Assembly: GCA_023374045.1 (NCBI GenBank)
Contig: CM041777.1
Span: 485,809,594-485,873,593, forward strand
Direction: 5' to 3'
DNA length: 64,000 nt
From: Limonium bicolor
Taxonomy: Eukaryota > Streptophyta > Magnoliopsida > Caryophyllales > Plumbaginaceae
Shown here: positions 22,313-35,165 of the stretch, in pieces
Numbering within the stretch: position 1 is the first letter of the stretch
Layout: each line of letters opens with the position of its first letter
Position numbers and translations under genes: made by a program
Notes under the pieces: model-generated
The model's input: the letters and a program-made list of their open reading frames with translations, nothing else
Told to the model about the DNA's origin: nothing
Databases searched by the model: none

Positions 22313-22715
22313 CGACCGACCTTACCCAGGGTCGGTCCCAAGGTCGGTCGAAGTCAGTAAGGAGTTACGCTGGAAGATTACAGGGCCGATCGACCTTGCA
22401 AGTCCGGTCCCAAGGTCGGTCCATTCCAGTGAGTTACTTAACAGAAAATTTTAGCCCGACCGACCTTGCAAGTCCGGTCGCAAGGTCGGTCCATTCCAGT
22501 AAGTTACAAGACGGGAAAATTTTGAGTCGACCGATCTTGCAAGTCCGGTCGCAAGGTCGGTCCATTCCAGTAGGTTGCATTACGGGAAATTCTTCTGGCC
22601 GACCGACCTTGCATGTCCGGTCCCAAGGTCGGTCCATTCCAGGAGGTTTCCGTCCTTTGCAAATCTGGGCTCGACCGACCTTGCAAGTCCGGTCCCAAGG
22701 TCGGTCCGGCCCAGT
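22313..22715. repeat. Array of six 72-base hairpin units in the 3' LTR
   Basis: Each unit contains gaccgacctt, a spacer gcaagtccggtccc, and aaggtcggtc, so the outer decamers are perfect complements and can pair. Units start near 22313, 22386, 22455, 22527, 22599 and 22672. Spacing of about 72 bases, a multiple of three, keeps three frames open, which explains the peptide repeat SQGRSIPV on the plus strand and similar repeats on the minus strand. Confidence 0.9.
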
Positions 22716-24871
22716 ATGTCAGTTTTCATTCTGTTTTCAGTCCTCTCCTTTACCCATTTCTTCCTTATTGTTCCTACACTTAATCCCACATATTTTAACA
22801 CTACTTAGGCCCTCAAAATTGCCTTGGTTCATCCCCCAAATACCTTACTCATTTCTAAATCCATATACACAATTTTTCCTCACTTCCTTCAACACTTGTA
22901 ACAGTTTTTGTTACACTTATGCTACAGATTTTATAACTCAATCCTCACATCCAATACTTCTACTACCAATACCATTACTAGCATCCCAAATACAATTCCA
23001 AGCAATTACCATGTCTATACCCAAGTCCAACATCCATTTCACTACATCTTGCACTCTAATTTTCCCTAGCTTCTCCAATACATTTTTATCACTTCTTGCG
23101 ACAGATTTTTATATACTTTATCCTCATCCTCCAATTACCAATCCATAGTCATTATTCATCTCTACTAACCCCAATACATCCCTTGGTTCTCCTATTCACC
23201 AAGTCATCCATTAATGTACAATTCCCACCAAAATTTTGCCATAGCTCACCTACAATTCTAACTTCTCCACATATATACTTTTCCACCAAATTCATTCCTA
23301 ATCTAGCCACACCCATTCAAGGGTCCTACCAGCACTCAATACAATATAAATTCAGCTCAATACATCAATACTCCATCAAACAACAATACTAATTCTCATT
23401 CACAATATACTTGGCCCTAAGGCCTACAATTCACTTACTAGTTCCCAAATACTTAAAACTTCATAACTACTTTACTAATGCAATATTTTAGGTTCTTTTA
23501 TTTGTTTACCCATTCCCACTACACTAACGCATTAGATTGAGCATTGAGATAGGTTTTTCTTACCTTAAGATCACACTTCTTCCTTTGAGTCCTCCCCTCT
23601 CCCTTCTTCATTCTCGGTCAAGTTGGTCAATGGGGTTACCCAACCCCAAGCCAACATTCAAAACACACAAATAAATACAATTAAACTCCTTAACCCATTG
23701 GATGACTTTAATTCAATGAAAGGCTTAAATGCCATTAGTTAGGGTTTTACCTTGGAGCTTCAAGAGAGGTTTTTAAGCCTTGAATACAAAGGAGGGTTCC
23801 TCCACCATTGGAGAGTTGAACCAAGCTCAAACAAAGAAGAGAACAAGGCATTAAAGAAGCCAAAATCGGCCAAGGCATGGAAATGGAGAGAATGAGTTTT
23901 TCTCTTGAATCTTTTTACCTTAAGTGGAAGAAGAGACTCCAAGCTTCAAGAATATGTGGTTTACTCTTCAAATGCCCAAAACCCATGGGGGTCAAACTCC
24001 TCCATTTGGAATTTTGAAAAGATAGAGTAGATGATGAGGGAAGAAGAGAATATGCAATTTATTTTCGATTTGGGGCTTTAATGAAGCTAGAACATGGAGT
24101 ATAAGTGGAGAAGCCATGGGAGCCATTTTGAGCTCTTCAAAATCGTCCCCAACCAGAGGAAAGAGAAGAGAGGAATCAGGAGGGAGGGGGTTCTCACGCA
24201 GGAAAAGAGAGGAATGGGAGGAGAGAGAGGGAAAAGGTAAGTATTTGTTACTTTTTGCTTTAGTTCTCTTGTCTTCTAGTGTGTGTAAGGGAGTAATATT
24301 AATTGAGTGTGTGAGAGGGTATTAGTACCCTATAAAAACCGGCCCCACTATTCTGTTAATGCTGGAGCAGTTTTTTCGTCTCTTACAGAAAACGCTCGTT
24401 AATTTACCCGGTTTTGATACCATTCACTAACCGGGCCCGTTTTCCGGAATTTTCTCGTTTCTTTATTTTTATTGGTTATTAAGCTTCCATAAAGGCTTAA
24501 TAATTATTATTTAATGATTTATAATTTTACGGGTTCGTTTGACCACTTAAAACCACGTTTTCGGGTTTCCTCGAAAACGTGCGCTAAAGCTCTTTTAGCG
24601 TTTAATACATTTCTTGGATCCGTTTTCTTCGGGAATCGTTCCCGTATACTAATTAGGCATGAATAAGCCTTAGGAATCCTTACGATACTATAACCGAGGT
24701 CTCATACCTCCTATGGTTATTTAACGCTTGTTTTAGCGTTTTCCGCTTTCTAAGCGTTTTTCTCACTTCTTTTGGATTTATTTTCCTTACCATAATTACT
24801 TAGGCACTATTAGGCCCTTAAATACTATATTAAAATATTCTAATCACCATATTTAAGTTCGGGGTATTTCA

Positions 24872-24887
24872 ATCTACCCCCCTTAAA
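24872..24887 (-). other. Polypurine tract of the LARD-like element
   Basis: The plus strand reads atctaccccccttaaa directly after the LTR edge; the minus strand is tttaaggggggtagat followed by the LTR start TGAAATACC. It is the expected primer for plus-strand synthesis. Confidence 0.85.
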
Positions 24888-27800
24888 GAACTTTGCCCTC
24901 AAAGTTGGTGAATCTTATACTGTTACTCGTACATATACTCTATGCTAAGGTTATGACCTCTACATATAACTTGTCAAACTCCAAATGTCTGACATGATGC
25001 ATACTACGCATCCAAACAGCATGTCACTGCATGCATAGCAATCAAAAATATCTGTTTTACTTCTCTCCAAGGGGGTCCATCTACAGACAATTAGGTACAA
25101 TCCTCCCCCAATGGCGAGTGATCCCTCAGGTACCGGTCGCGTTTGAACACTTACGCTTACTGGTTCACGGCCGTCATGACTTGAGCACTTACACTTTCTG
25201 GCTCTACGGTCCTTTGGTTCAGATCAAATTCATTTGCACATATAGAGATCCTCAGACACTTACTCATACTTACTTACTCATACTTACGCATACTTGCTCA
25301 TACTTACTCGGGACTACGCTGCCCCAGTGCCTTTGGAAAAATACAAAACACACACTGTCACCGCACGAACGGTGTAGTGGTTTCAAACTACTCTACACTT
25401 CCACAGACTCAAAACTAGCTTCACCTCCTATGGTTTCGACCGGATACCCGTGCCTAGGCATGGAAGATCCACTAGCGCCCGTGGGAGCGGTTTCAAGACG
25501 ATCCTTATTCTCAAGTTTGAAGAAAACATTGTACCCAAATTAGTTTTGGAAATTCATTTTGAAAACTTGCATACATCTCCCAAATACCATTTATGATGAT
25601 TATTCCTAATACTAGTGTTATTACTGTGACCACTTAAGGGAGTTTCCAGAGTCCTTCAACCCCAATGTGATCAGCATTGGTGTTGAATTATCCTTCCACC
25701 CCAATTTGTGTTCAGCTTCCCTTGATTGCTAGCAAATCAAGTTCCACTTCCCACCTCAATACAAACAGACAGCTCGTCAAACATCATTCCATTTTCTATC
25801 TTTTTAATCTTGCTACATAATCAACACATACATTTTCCAATTTATATGATTCACTTACTTACTTACTAATCATCTCATCAATTATTACTGCATCTTCTCC
25901 AACTACTATACTTAAGAAATTCATGGGTATAATATCCCATTAATCTGCTATACCAAATTCATACTCATAAAATACATCAGTTTCGTGCCGATTTATACTC
26001 ATTACATACATTGGTTCCATACCGATTTATACTCCTCAAGTCTCCCATACATACTCATTCCTCATACTATTATCAATCGGGGTACTCATTCCCCTGGAGT
26101 TTCTCCACTTATTTCTTATTCTAGTTTCTCAAATAACTACAATTACACGATGAGTGAATACAAATGTTTATGTAACATAAGTATCAATCATCAAAACAAA
26201 TTCTTTTGCGCTGTGCACACTGTAGTTTACGCACTTATCACGTAAAACATACATTTCGCGGTTTCGCTCTACCCCCCTTAAAAGGGATTACGCCCACGTA
26301 ATCTACCATGTGTCAATATTAAACATTGGTCGAAGGCATTCAGCCGTCATGGAGTGGTTCAGTTTCCATGCGGTCTATTATACAATATTCCTTGATCAAC
26401 GGGTCTTAACCGTACTGTCGGTTAGTCCCTGCATCAAGAATTTTCATCGGAGTTTATTTAACTCTTAACCGGGTTTGATTCTAGGTGTATTTCTCTTGGA
26501 ATTCTGGGCCCACTAGCTTCTGCTGCGTGAACCTGATAACTTGGGTTGTTCGCCCTTCTTGTTATCTTAAATGTGCTATACAACACCTTTTTATCCCTCT
26601 TATTGTGGGAATAAGGTCTGTTCCATCTCGCGTGGTATTCTTTTACCGTGCGTGAACTCAATGAGTTTTAGATTTATAACCAGATCCCTGGCCATCTATA
26701 TACATACTGTTGTGTTTGGTAGTGATCATTCACTTGGCTCCTCCGACTTATTGTCGGGTGAGGCTAAGTCACTACTTAGTTGTAGTGCTTCCTCCGTTGT
26801 TAGTAGCTTCTGAATTACACCAGTTTCTCTGGTTCATTACAAGTGTTCTTTACTTGTATGACCTTGCATTTCCAATGTGTCGGTCCTTGTGACTTTCTTA
26901 AGTCTTCTTTCACTTTTATTCCAATGGAATTCATATCTTATGATTGTTGGTGTGTTTTACACTCTTCGTGTTCTTTGGCCTTAGGCCGCACGGTTTGTTT
27001 CTAAGCTTTTGCTTGACTGGCTTATGCCATGTTTACTGGTGAAAGGAATAGTTTACCACAATTTGCATTTCCTCATATTCCTAGCTATCCCACTCGATCA
27101 TTAACTACACAAGTGCAATACCAAAACACTCAGTCCTACAGAGTGCAGAGGTGTAAACTCTTGGCAGTAAGTCTCTTATGAGGTCGCAATAGGACTGATC
27201 GTTACTCTTTCAGGTGGTGCTTCATCATTTGGTGCAGACTTCTGGCTGGTTGCCCGGTCTGTCTACCCTTTTGTATTAACCCTCCATAGTATTGGGTGAT
27301 TATTCTCATACGTTGGTCGCCTGCTGCGCACCATGTTCTTACTGATTCCACAGTATTGGTTTACATGGCATCCACTGTTGCTAGCTTCAGCTCATGCATC
27401 TCTATCATTTATACAATGGTTCCCCATGTATTTGGCAAATACAGAATATGGTATTACTTTATTTTTCTGAGCTCCCTGAGCATTATTGGTTTTATGACCG
27501 GTTACTCCTTGGTTGTCAACAATTGCTGTTGAAGCTTATTTCACATTACCTGGCAATAATTGTATTCTCAAGCTTGACTACATTAGTAGTTCTGAAAAGA
27601 TTAGATTTCCCGACAGTTACTGGTAATATCCCCTTCTTGGGGTCCATGTGTTCACCGCTCTTGCGGTCTCACATTTATGAGGGGCATCCTCATTCTTTGG
27701 TTGTTACTCTTTTATCGGTGTTGTCCTTGACAACCTTCCATATAGTTCACATTAGTTTTGCAACCGTTGGGTTGTGTGGTAACAATTTCATGGCCTACTA

Positions 27801-30051
27801 GCCATGTTGCCTAGAGTTCTGCTCATCATAGGCTGTTTCCAAGTGATTATTTCTCCATAAACCATCGCTGGATTTGGAGGTGGTACGGGGCTCCCTGACA
27901 CGATCGTCACATCACGCTTCCGTCTGTTGGAGACCCTTTTTGTAGCTTGGTATTGATCGATACCATTTATTGATTTGGGGTATCCCCTGTCAAGTGGGAT
28001 CCCTTCGGTGTTCTAACCGAATGTTCTTTCCTATTGTGGTGTTCTTACCACGACATTTCATTCAACTGTGTTGACTTGATACCCTTTATGGATTGCTCCT
28101 GGGTGTTATTGATTATGCTATCACCTCTGGCTGATATTTATAAGTATGTTCAGTCCGTCATCCTACCTTGCGGTTCAGGATTTGAGTTATCCCGTTAAGG
28201 GTTATAAAGTCTCCCGTTCTTATGGTAGACCTTTGGTGTTATTCCCTTGTGTTATAACGGATTTGATATCCCTTCCGGTGATGAATGGTATTCCTGGTAC
28301 CTTATAACATCGCCCTGTGTGTTTGTGGTAGTTGATCTGGGAATTCTATCCCGTTCATTGAACACTGATGTGTTAATGTTAGGCATTTGCCTTACTGTGC
28401 TTAGACTGGGTATTCCTTCCAGTTATCATGCTTTACTTAAATATCTTCGAGACATATCCAATGTCTTATCCCGTTGTTAGTGCTTCTTGCACTTTCAACT
28501 CTTAATGGTTCTCCTGAAGTGAGTTTCTGACTCCTTAGCTTGTAGCTTATCTGAGTTTCCCTTGTTCGGTTGAGGTAACCAGTTGTTCTGTTTTAAATTT
28601 ACTTATGGTCCGTAGAACAGAGTTGACTACTTCCCGTGTTTCGTACACTACATGTATACATACGTGGGGTACCGTCTTGGCACGTTACCACTTACCTAAC
28701 TACATGTCAGGCCCGCAAGCTCCTCCGGAGTGCGGTTGTCCCACATCCCGTATTTGGGTACACTCGTAGTGTTCGTCACACGCCTAGGTGAAGTATTCTA
28801 TTGTCAACTTCTCTTGTATCGCTCTATGATACTTACCGTAATTCCGTTGGTTTGGTTTTGAAAATCCAAGGTTTAAAAGAAGGGTTTGTGGTTTTTGAAA
28901 GAAATTTTGGTTTTCGAAACAACGGTTCGGTGTGAAAGAAATTCTTCATGGCGTTGCCATGATTCAGGTCCTGACCCAGTTCATCTTCTTGCTGACCGGT
29001 ATACGCTTAATACAATGGTCGGGCCGTTAGGCCTTTCCGAGGTTTCATTATTTAAGTACTTAGGATTGGTGATCCTATATTTGCTCCATTCATCACAGCG
29101 GTACTTTAGCAAGTATTTGCGGGTTGTTAAAAGTCTTCCAACCGTCTTGTAGTTGCTGCACTTGCCCTGGGCAAGTGCGCGGGTAGGTTGTTTTTCAGTT
29201 AACGTATACCGGTTACGGTATCGTTTCCATCCATAATTGGTGGTTTTGTTGGATCTTCCTTTGATCTTTTGATCTTGGTGATCCATCTCCTGAGTCGTTT
29301 CTCAGGGTACTTGACATGGTCGTCGTCCATCCGGGTGTCTCACACCTTCAGTGTGGTTAACGAGACTTGACTCATCCTTAGGAACCATATTGTGGTCCTA
29401 TAGGTGTATGTTTATGGATACTTTCATAGTCGTCTGGACTATGTTGTTCGGTTATTACTGCCTGTTGGCGGGTAGGTTTGGTGTTAATCCAACCTCGACT
29501 AATTCCTTAGTTGGTTTGCATACCGTTGTTGGTATTATCACACATTACAGTCCGTAGACTCCCTTGTCTCGGGCTTGTTACTCTATCTTCATTGCTTCTT
29601 TGGATTGTGCTTCTCTTCTGCTGGCTACCCATGGTCCTCGCGACTGTGAAGCATGTCGCCCCATGGTGCCATAAATTCCACTATCCTTGTGTTAGGATCT
29701 TCATTCCTCCATTAAGTGCGGTCGTCATCATCCAATGGGAACCGTCTTTGGGACTTCCAGTACTTGGACTCTACAGTATGACAGGTTCTTTTTCTAATAA
29801 GGTTTACTTGCAACTGCCAGATCGGGTGTTACCCGAGTGTGAGAGGTCTTTCCATCTCTCTGGCGTTCTTCTCCCAACTTAATACCGTGGGTTGCGGAGG
29901 GCGGGGTATGGTTGTTGTAGGTTTCCGGTTCACACGGAAGTTCCTAACTAGCGTACCTCACACGCTAACACTCAACCCTTAGCCCTAAGTCTCTAATTCC
30001 TAACTCGGTATTTTCCTAAACTCGGTATTTCATCCATCAGAGCGATTCTTT
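24888..30051. other. Non-coding interior of the LARD-like element
   Basis: No convincing protein was found on either strand. Plus-strand frames up to 135 codons (for example 27394-27801) look random. On the minus strand around 29150-29240 a stretch 'GKCSNYKTVGR' could be a decayed gag zinc knuckle, which would suggest descent from a Ty3/gypsy element, but this is weak. A second copy of the polypurine sequence lies at 26269-26280. Confidence 0.5.
26269..26280 (-). other. Second polypurine-tract-like block inside the LARD-like element
   Basis: ctacccccctta is identical to the block at 24874-24885 next to the 3' LTR, and both are followed by aaa. It may act as a secondary start for plus-strand synthesis, or mark an internal duplication of the 3' region. 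Confidence 0.5.
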
Positions 30052-30063
30052 GCTCTGATACCA
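30052..30063 (-). other. Primer-binding site of the LARD-like element
   Basis: Plus-strand gctctgatacca is the complement of tggtatcagagc, the initiator-Met tRNA primer site of many plant LTR elements. It lies five bases inside the LTR at 30069. Confidence 0.88.
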
Positions 30064-30068
30064 CTTTT

Positions 30069-33000
30069 TATAACACCCCTACCACTAATGCCGTCATTAC
30101 CGTACCATACTTACCTACGCAGCGGATATTACTTACTCAACGGCGGGTGTACAATGCCGTTAGTCACCCACGTGACTAACAAGGCGAGTTACAATACTAC
30201 ATACTATCGGTCTGATGAATATGAACATACCGAGTGCTCTACACAATACAATACTTCCCCTTGCATACTAAACCATAATTCAAATACAACTCCATTACAA
30301 TACTATACCGAGTATACTACCATCCTTACATTACCGATACAGTTTAGACTTCCAAATTCGTAATACGTTACAAGTACAATCCCTTTTTATACAACTACCC
30401 ATGCTTACATAGCAGTCCCCGTCCTACTCTCTCGAACGGTGGTCAGCTTCGAGTACCTGCACACTAAAAACGGTCCCCCGAGGGGGTCAGCTTACGCTGC
30501 GCATGAAATTCGCATATACCGCGTGCTAACCGTGGTACGCCGACTACTTTGGGTCGGATATACATGGAGTTCATTTTACATGCATACATACATACTCATG
30601 CTACAACAATACATTTACAATACCTACATACACATACAAGGTTCAATACTTACTAAGGAAGACAATTCGATAGTCAACCGTTCATATTAGCTATTTGTTC
30701 AATACTCTTTCGTTGCGTTACTCGTTACTCTACTCATACTCACTCCTTACTCTTGTATACTCATCACTCCATGTTCGGTATCCTACTCGTACACGATCCT
30801 TACTCTGTACTCGTTACTATACTTGTGTATACTTGCTACTCAATACTCCATACTTACTCATACGTACTCAGTACTCAATACTTACTCATACATACTCAAT
30901 ACTCGGTACTCATTACATACTCATACTCACTTCTTACTCAGTACTCATTACTTTGCTCGTACTTACGCAATACTCATTACTCATTACTTTGGCCTCTGGG
31001 CGGAGTCATACACAAGACTCGCCACCGGACCTACAATACGAGGGCTATACGCTTAGCTCCTCAAATACTCAAATGTCCGTTTTACCGGACTACTCAAATT
31101 CCCAACACTCTTCTCTCAGAGTATAATACAATCTCATGGATTAGCCTAGAAGTATCTCTCTCGATGACCTCTGCTAGCTTAGGGAATTACCATCGTCTAG
31201 TATCCTCAGATTTAAGGGTTTCCCCAACATATCGAATACTCTCTCGTTCGGGGCATACTTACATCAGTCGGGTCTCTCATAATGGGTTGACTAATTGCTA
31301 AGGGGTTTGGAGATCCCTCATCATTCTTTACTACTCTCATGGTTCATGTCATGCACCAAGATTAATTCCTCTATTAGAGATTACTAGTATACTCCCACTA
31401 CTTATTAGTTGTGGATTATCATTCGGTTCTCCTACCGTTATTAGGAGGTTATTACTCCCGTACACTCCCTCACATTCTAGTGGGTTCGTTAGGTTGTGTT
31501 ATCGTTTATTGATTCGCTAGTTTAGTGCGTTGCTACGTTTCCATTAGTTCACAACGTGACTCTTACTACGAGTCACTACAAAACAAGACTCATCTATGAG
31601 TCGTACTACGCACTGAATGAAGCCACAAATCAATCAAGAAGGGTTAGCTCACACAACATGCATCAAGACATACAATGAAGGCAATAAACCATTTTCATGC
31701 TTTAGTCTTGATTAGCCGGCATACAACATACAAATCAACGTAACTCGGTTAGCATACGGGGCATGAGAAAATCATACCTTTCACCAGAGTTAGCTTTACC
31801 ATGTGTTCCCTTGTTCCTTGGTTCACACTTGTTCCACTGATAATGTTTCCAACATTGTTATTAATACTATGCTCATACGATATACAAGTAATTACTACTC
31901 CCTTACTTACCCCGTTATCCCGGTACAGTTAATGTTCTTATACTTACAACTTCCTTAACTTGTTTCCTTACTCACATGTGCATTTCCTCATCCTTTCTTT
32001 CCAGTAATGATGTACTACTACATTTACATATACCTATGTGTATAGGCATATACTTAATACATATGATAACCCTATAATATATATATATATTTTGACTCGA
32101 CCGACCTTACCCAGGGTCGGTCCCAAGGTCGGTCGAAGTCAGTAAGGAGTTACGCTGGAAGATTACAGGGCCGACCGACCTTGCAAGTCCGGTCCCAAGG
32201 TCGGTCCATTCCAGTGAGTTACTTAACGGAAAATTTTAGCCCGACCGACCTTGCAAGTCCGGTCGCAAGGTCGGTCCATTCCAGTAAGTTACAAGACGGG
32301 AAAATTTTGAGTCGACCGACCTTGCAAGTCCGGTCGCAAGGTCGGTCCATTCCAGTAGGTTGCATTACGGGAAATTCTTCTGGCCGACCGACCTTGCATG
32401 TCCGGTCCCAAGGTCGGTCCATTCCAGGAGGTTTCCGTCCTTTGCAAATCTGGGCTCGACCGACCTTGCAAGTCCGGTCCCAAGGTCGGTCCGGCCCAGT
32501 ATGTCAGTTTTCATTTCTGTTTTCAGTCCTCTCCTTTACCCATTTCTTCCCCGTTGTTCCTACACTTAATCCCACATATTTTAACACTACTTAGGCCCTC
32601 AAAATTGCCTTGGTTCATCCCCCAAATACCTTACTCATTTCTAAATCCATATACACAATTTTTCCTCACTTCCTTCAACACTTGTAACAGTTTTTGTTAC
32701 ACTTATGCTACAGATTTTATAACTCAATCCTCACATCCAATACTTCTACTACCAATACCATTACTAGCATCCCAAATACAATTCCAAGCAATTACCATGT
32801 CTATACCCAAGTCCAACATCCATTTCACTACATCTTGCACTCTAATTTTCCCTAGCTTCTCCAATACATTTTTATCACTTCTTGCTACAGATTTTTATAT
32901 ACTTTATCCTCATCCTCTAATTACCAATCCATAGTCATTATTCATCTCTACTAACCCCAATACATCCCTTGGTTCTCCTATTCACCAAGTCATCCATTAA

Positions 33001-34668
33001 TGTACAATTCCCACCAAAATTTTGCCATAGCTCACCTACAATTCTAACTTCTCCACATATATACTTTTCCACCAAATTCATTCCTAATCTAGCCACACCC
33101 ATTCAAGGGTCCTACCAGCACTCAATACAATATAAATTCAGCTCAATACATCAATACTCCATCAAACAACAATACTAATTCTCATTCACAATATACTTGG
33201 CCCTAAGGCCTACAATTCACTTACTAGTTCCCAAATACTTAAAACTTCATAACTACTTTACTAATGCAATATTTTAGGTTCTTTTATTTGTTTACCCATT
33301 CCCACTACACTAACGCATTAGATTGAGCATTGAGATAGGTTTTTCTTACCTTAAGATCACACTTCTTCCTTTGAGTCCTCCTCCTCTCCCCTTCTTCATT
33401 CTCGGTCAAGTTGGTCAATGGGGTTACCCAACCCCAAGCCAACATTCAAAACACACAAATAAATACAATTAAACTCCTTAACCCATTGGATGACTTTAAT
33501 TCAATGAAAGGCTTAAATGCCATTAGTTAGGGTTTTACCTTGGAGCTTCAAGAGAGGTTTTTAAGCCTTGAATACAAAGGAGGGTTCCTCCACCATTGGA
33601 GAGTTGAACCAAGCTCAAACAAAGAAGAGAACAAGGCATTAAAAGAAGCCAAAATCGGCCAAGGCATGGAAATGGAGAGAATGAGTTTTTCTCTTGAATC
33701 TTTTTACCTTAAGTGGAAGAGGAGACTCCAAGCTTCAAGAATATGTGGTTTACTCTTCAAATGCCCAAAACCCATGGGGGTCAAACTCCTCCATTTGGAA
33801 TTTTGAAAAGATAGAAATGTAGAGCTTGATGAGGGGAAGAAGAATATGCAATTTATTTTCGATTTGGGGCTTTAATGAAGCTAGAACATGGAGTATAAGT
33901 GGAGAAGCCATGGTAGCCATTTTGAGCTCTTCAAAATCGTCCCCAACCAGAGGAAAGAGAAGAGAGGAATCAGGAGGGGGGGGTTCTCACGCAGGAAAAG
34001 AGAGGAATGGGAGGAGAGAGAGGGAAAAGGTAAGTATTTGTTACTTTTTGCTTTAGTTCTCTTGTCTTCTAGTGTGTGTAAGGGAGTAATATTTAATTGA
34101 GTGTGTGAGAGGGTATTAGTACCCTATAAAAACCGGCCCCACTATTCTGTTAATGCTGGAGCAGTTTTTTCGTCTCTTACAGAAAACGCTCGTTAATTTA
34201 CCCGGTTTTGATACCATTCACTAACCGGGCCCGTTTTCTGGAATTTTCTCGTTTCTTTATTTTTATTGGTTATTAAGCTTCCATAAAGGCTTAATAATTA
34301 TTATTTAATGATTTATAATTTTTACGGGTTCGTTTGACCACTTAAAACCACATTTTCGGGTTTCCTCGAAAAACGTGCGCTAAAGCTCTTTTAGCGTTTT
34401 AATACATTTCTTGGATCCGTTTTCTTCGGGAATCGTTCCCGTATACTAATTAGGCATGAATAAGCCTTAGGAATCCTTACGATACTATAACCGAGGTCTC
34501 GTACCTCCTATGGTTATTTAACGCTTGTTTTAGCGTTTTCCGCTTTCTAAGCGTTTTTCTCACTTCTTTTGGATTTATTTTCCTTACCAAAATTACTTAG
34601 GCACTATTAGGCCCTTAAATAATATATTAAAATATTCTAATCACCATATTTAAGTTCGGGGTATTTCA
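30069..34668 (-). repeat. 5' LTR of the LARD-like element
   Basis: A near-duplicate of 20275-24871. Visible differences are isolated substitutions (accgctaatg/accactaatg) and small indels, for example an extra cctc near 33380 and a 10-base difference near 33812. The terminal tg is ta here (30069-30070). The target copy taagt follows at 34669. Confidence 0.92.
32098..32503. repeat. Array of six hairpin units in the 5' LTR
   Basis: Unit-for-unit copy of 22313-22715. Units 2 and 4 read ccgaccgacctt and tcgaccgacctt where the other LTR has ccgatcgacctt and tcgaccgatctt. Both differences are C/T, and the intact pairing form is in this LTR. Confidence 0.9.
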
Positions 34669-35165
34669 TAAGTGAAGAAACTATTGTCATTAAAGTATTA
34701 CGGAGTTTGAGTAGTAAGTATGATTATGTTGTTGCTGCCATTGAGGAGTCAAAAGATCTATTTGAGTACTGTTTTGATGAGCTACTGAGTTCTTTAGTAG
34801 CCCATTAAGATAGATTGCACAGAAACAATGAAAAAATGTGGAGAAGGTTGTGGAGAAATCCTTTCAAGTGAAAGGAGAATCCTCTCAAACCGGAACCTAC
34901 GAAAAACGTGATAGAAGAAGAGGATATCGAGGTCGAGGCCGAGGTCGTGGTAACCATATAGGTGGTGGTCATGCTGGCGAACAACACCACAAAAACTCAA
35001 TATAGTGTTGGTATTGCGAAAAATGGGGACACAAAGAAGCTGTATGTTGAGAGAAGGAAAAGAATGAGAAGGAGGAGGCCAATTTCATTAGCAACTTTCA
35101 AGAAGAGGGAAAGCTGTTTACGACATATTCCGCTGCCGACAATGCTGCTGATAATGTTTAGTTTA
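34669..35165 (+). pseudogene. Copia gag, 3' part with zinc knuckle
   Basis: Gag resumes after the LARD-like insertion: 'LRSLSSKYDYVVAAIEESKD', then an Arg/Gly-rich stretch ('RGYRGRGRGRG'), then CCHC 'CWYCEKWGHKEAVC' at 35006-35047 with all four metal ligands present. A TAG immediately precedes the knuckle and more stops follow. It bound retroelement RNA in the active ancestor. Confidence 0.85.

Larger units (their letters stand above)
20275..24871 (-). repeat. 3' LTR of the LARD-like element
   Basis: On the plus strand it begins tgtaacacccc and ends ggggtatttca, with TG...CA ends. It contains a tactca-rich block (about 20925-21215), the hairpin array (22313-22715), pyrimidine-rich sequence (22730-23600) and a purine-rich patch (24150-24240). 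Open frames of up to 320 codons inside are by-products of the 72-base repeat and low stop density, not genes. Confidence 0.92.
20275..34668 (-). mobile_element. LARD-like LTR retrotransposon with 4.6-kb LTRs and non-coding interior
   Basis: LTRs are 20275-24871 and 30069-34668, about 4.6 kb each, nearly identical along their length. Target duplication taagt is at 20270-20274 and 34669-34673. A primer site (minus TGGTATCAGAGC, 30052-30063) lies inside the right LTR, and a polypurine tract (minus AAGGGGGGTAGAT) adjoins the left LTR, so the element runs leftwards. The 5.2-kb interior has no frame above about 135 codons and none recognisable. Long LTRs around a long non-coding centre define large retrotransposon derivatives, which depend on enzymes from other elements. 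High LTR similarity makes this one of the youngest insertions here. Confidence 0.88.

Noticed and set aside
22186..23148. 320-codon plus-strand open frame, the longest without N in the window
   Set aside because: It lies wholly inside an LTR. The first part is the 72-base hairpin array, whose length divisible by three keeps frames open; the rest is pyrimidine-rich with few stops. The copy in the other LTR (32181-32594, 32398-32934) breaks differently.
27394..27801. 135-codon plus-strand frame in the LARD-like interior
   Set aside because: On the strand opposite to the element, hydrophobic low-complexity translation, no recognised motif.
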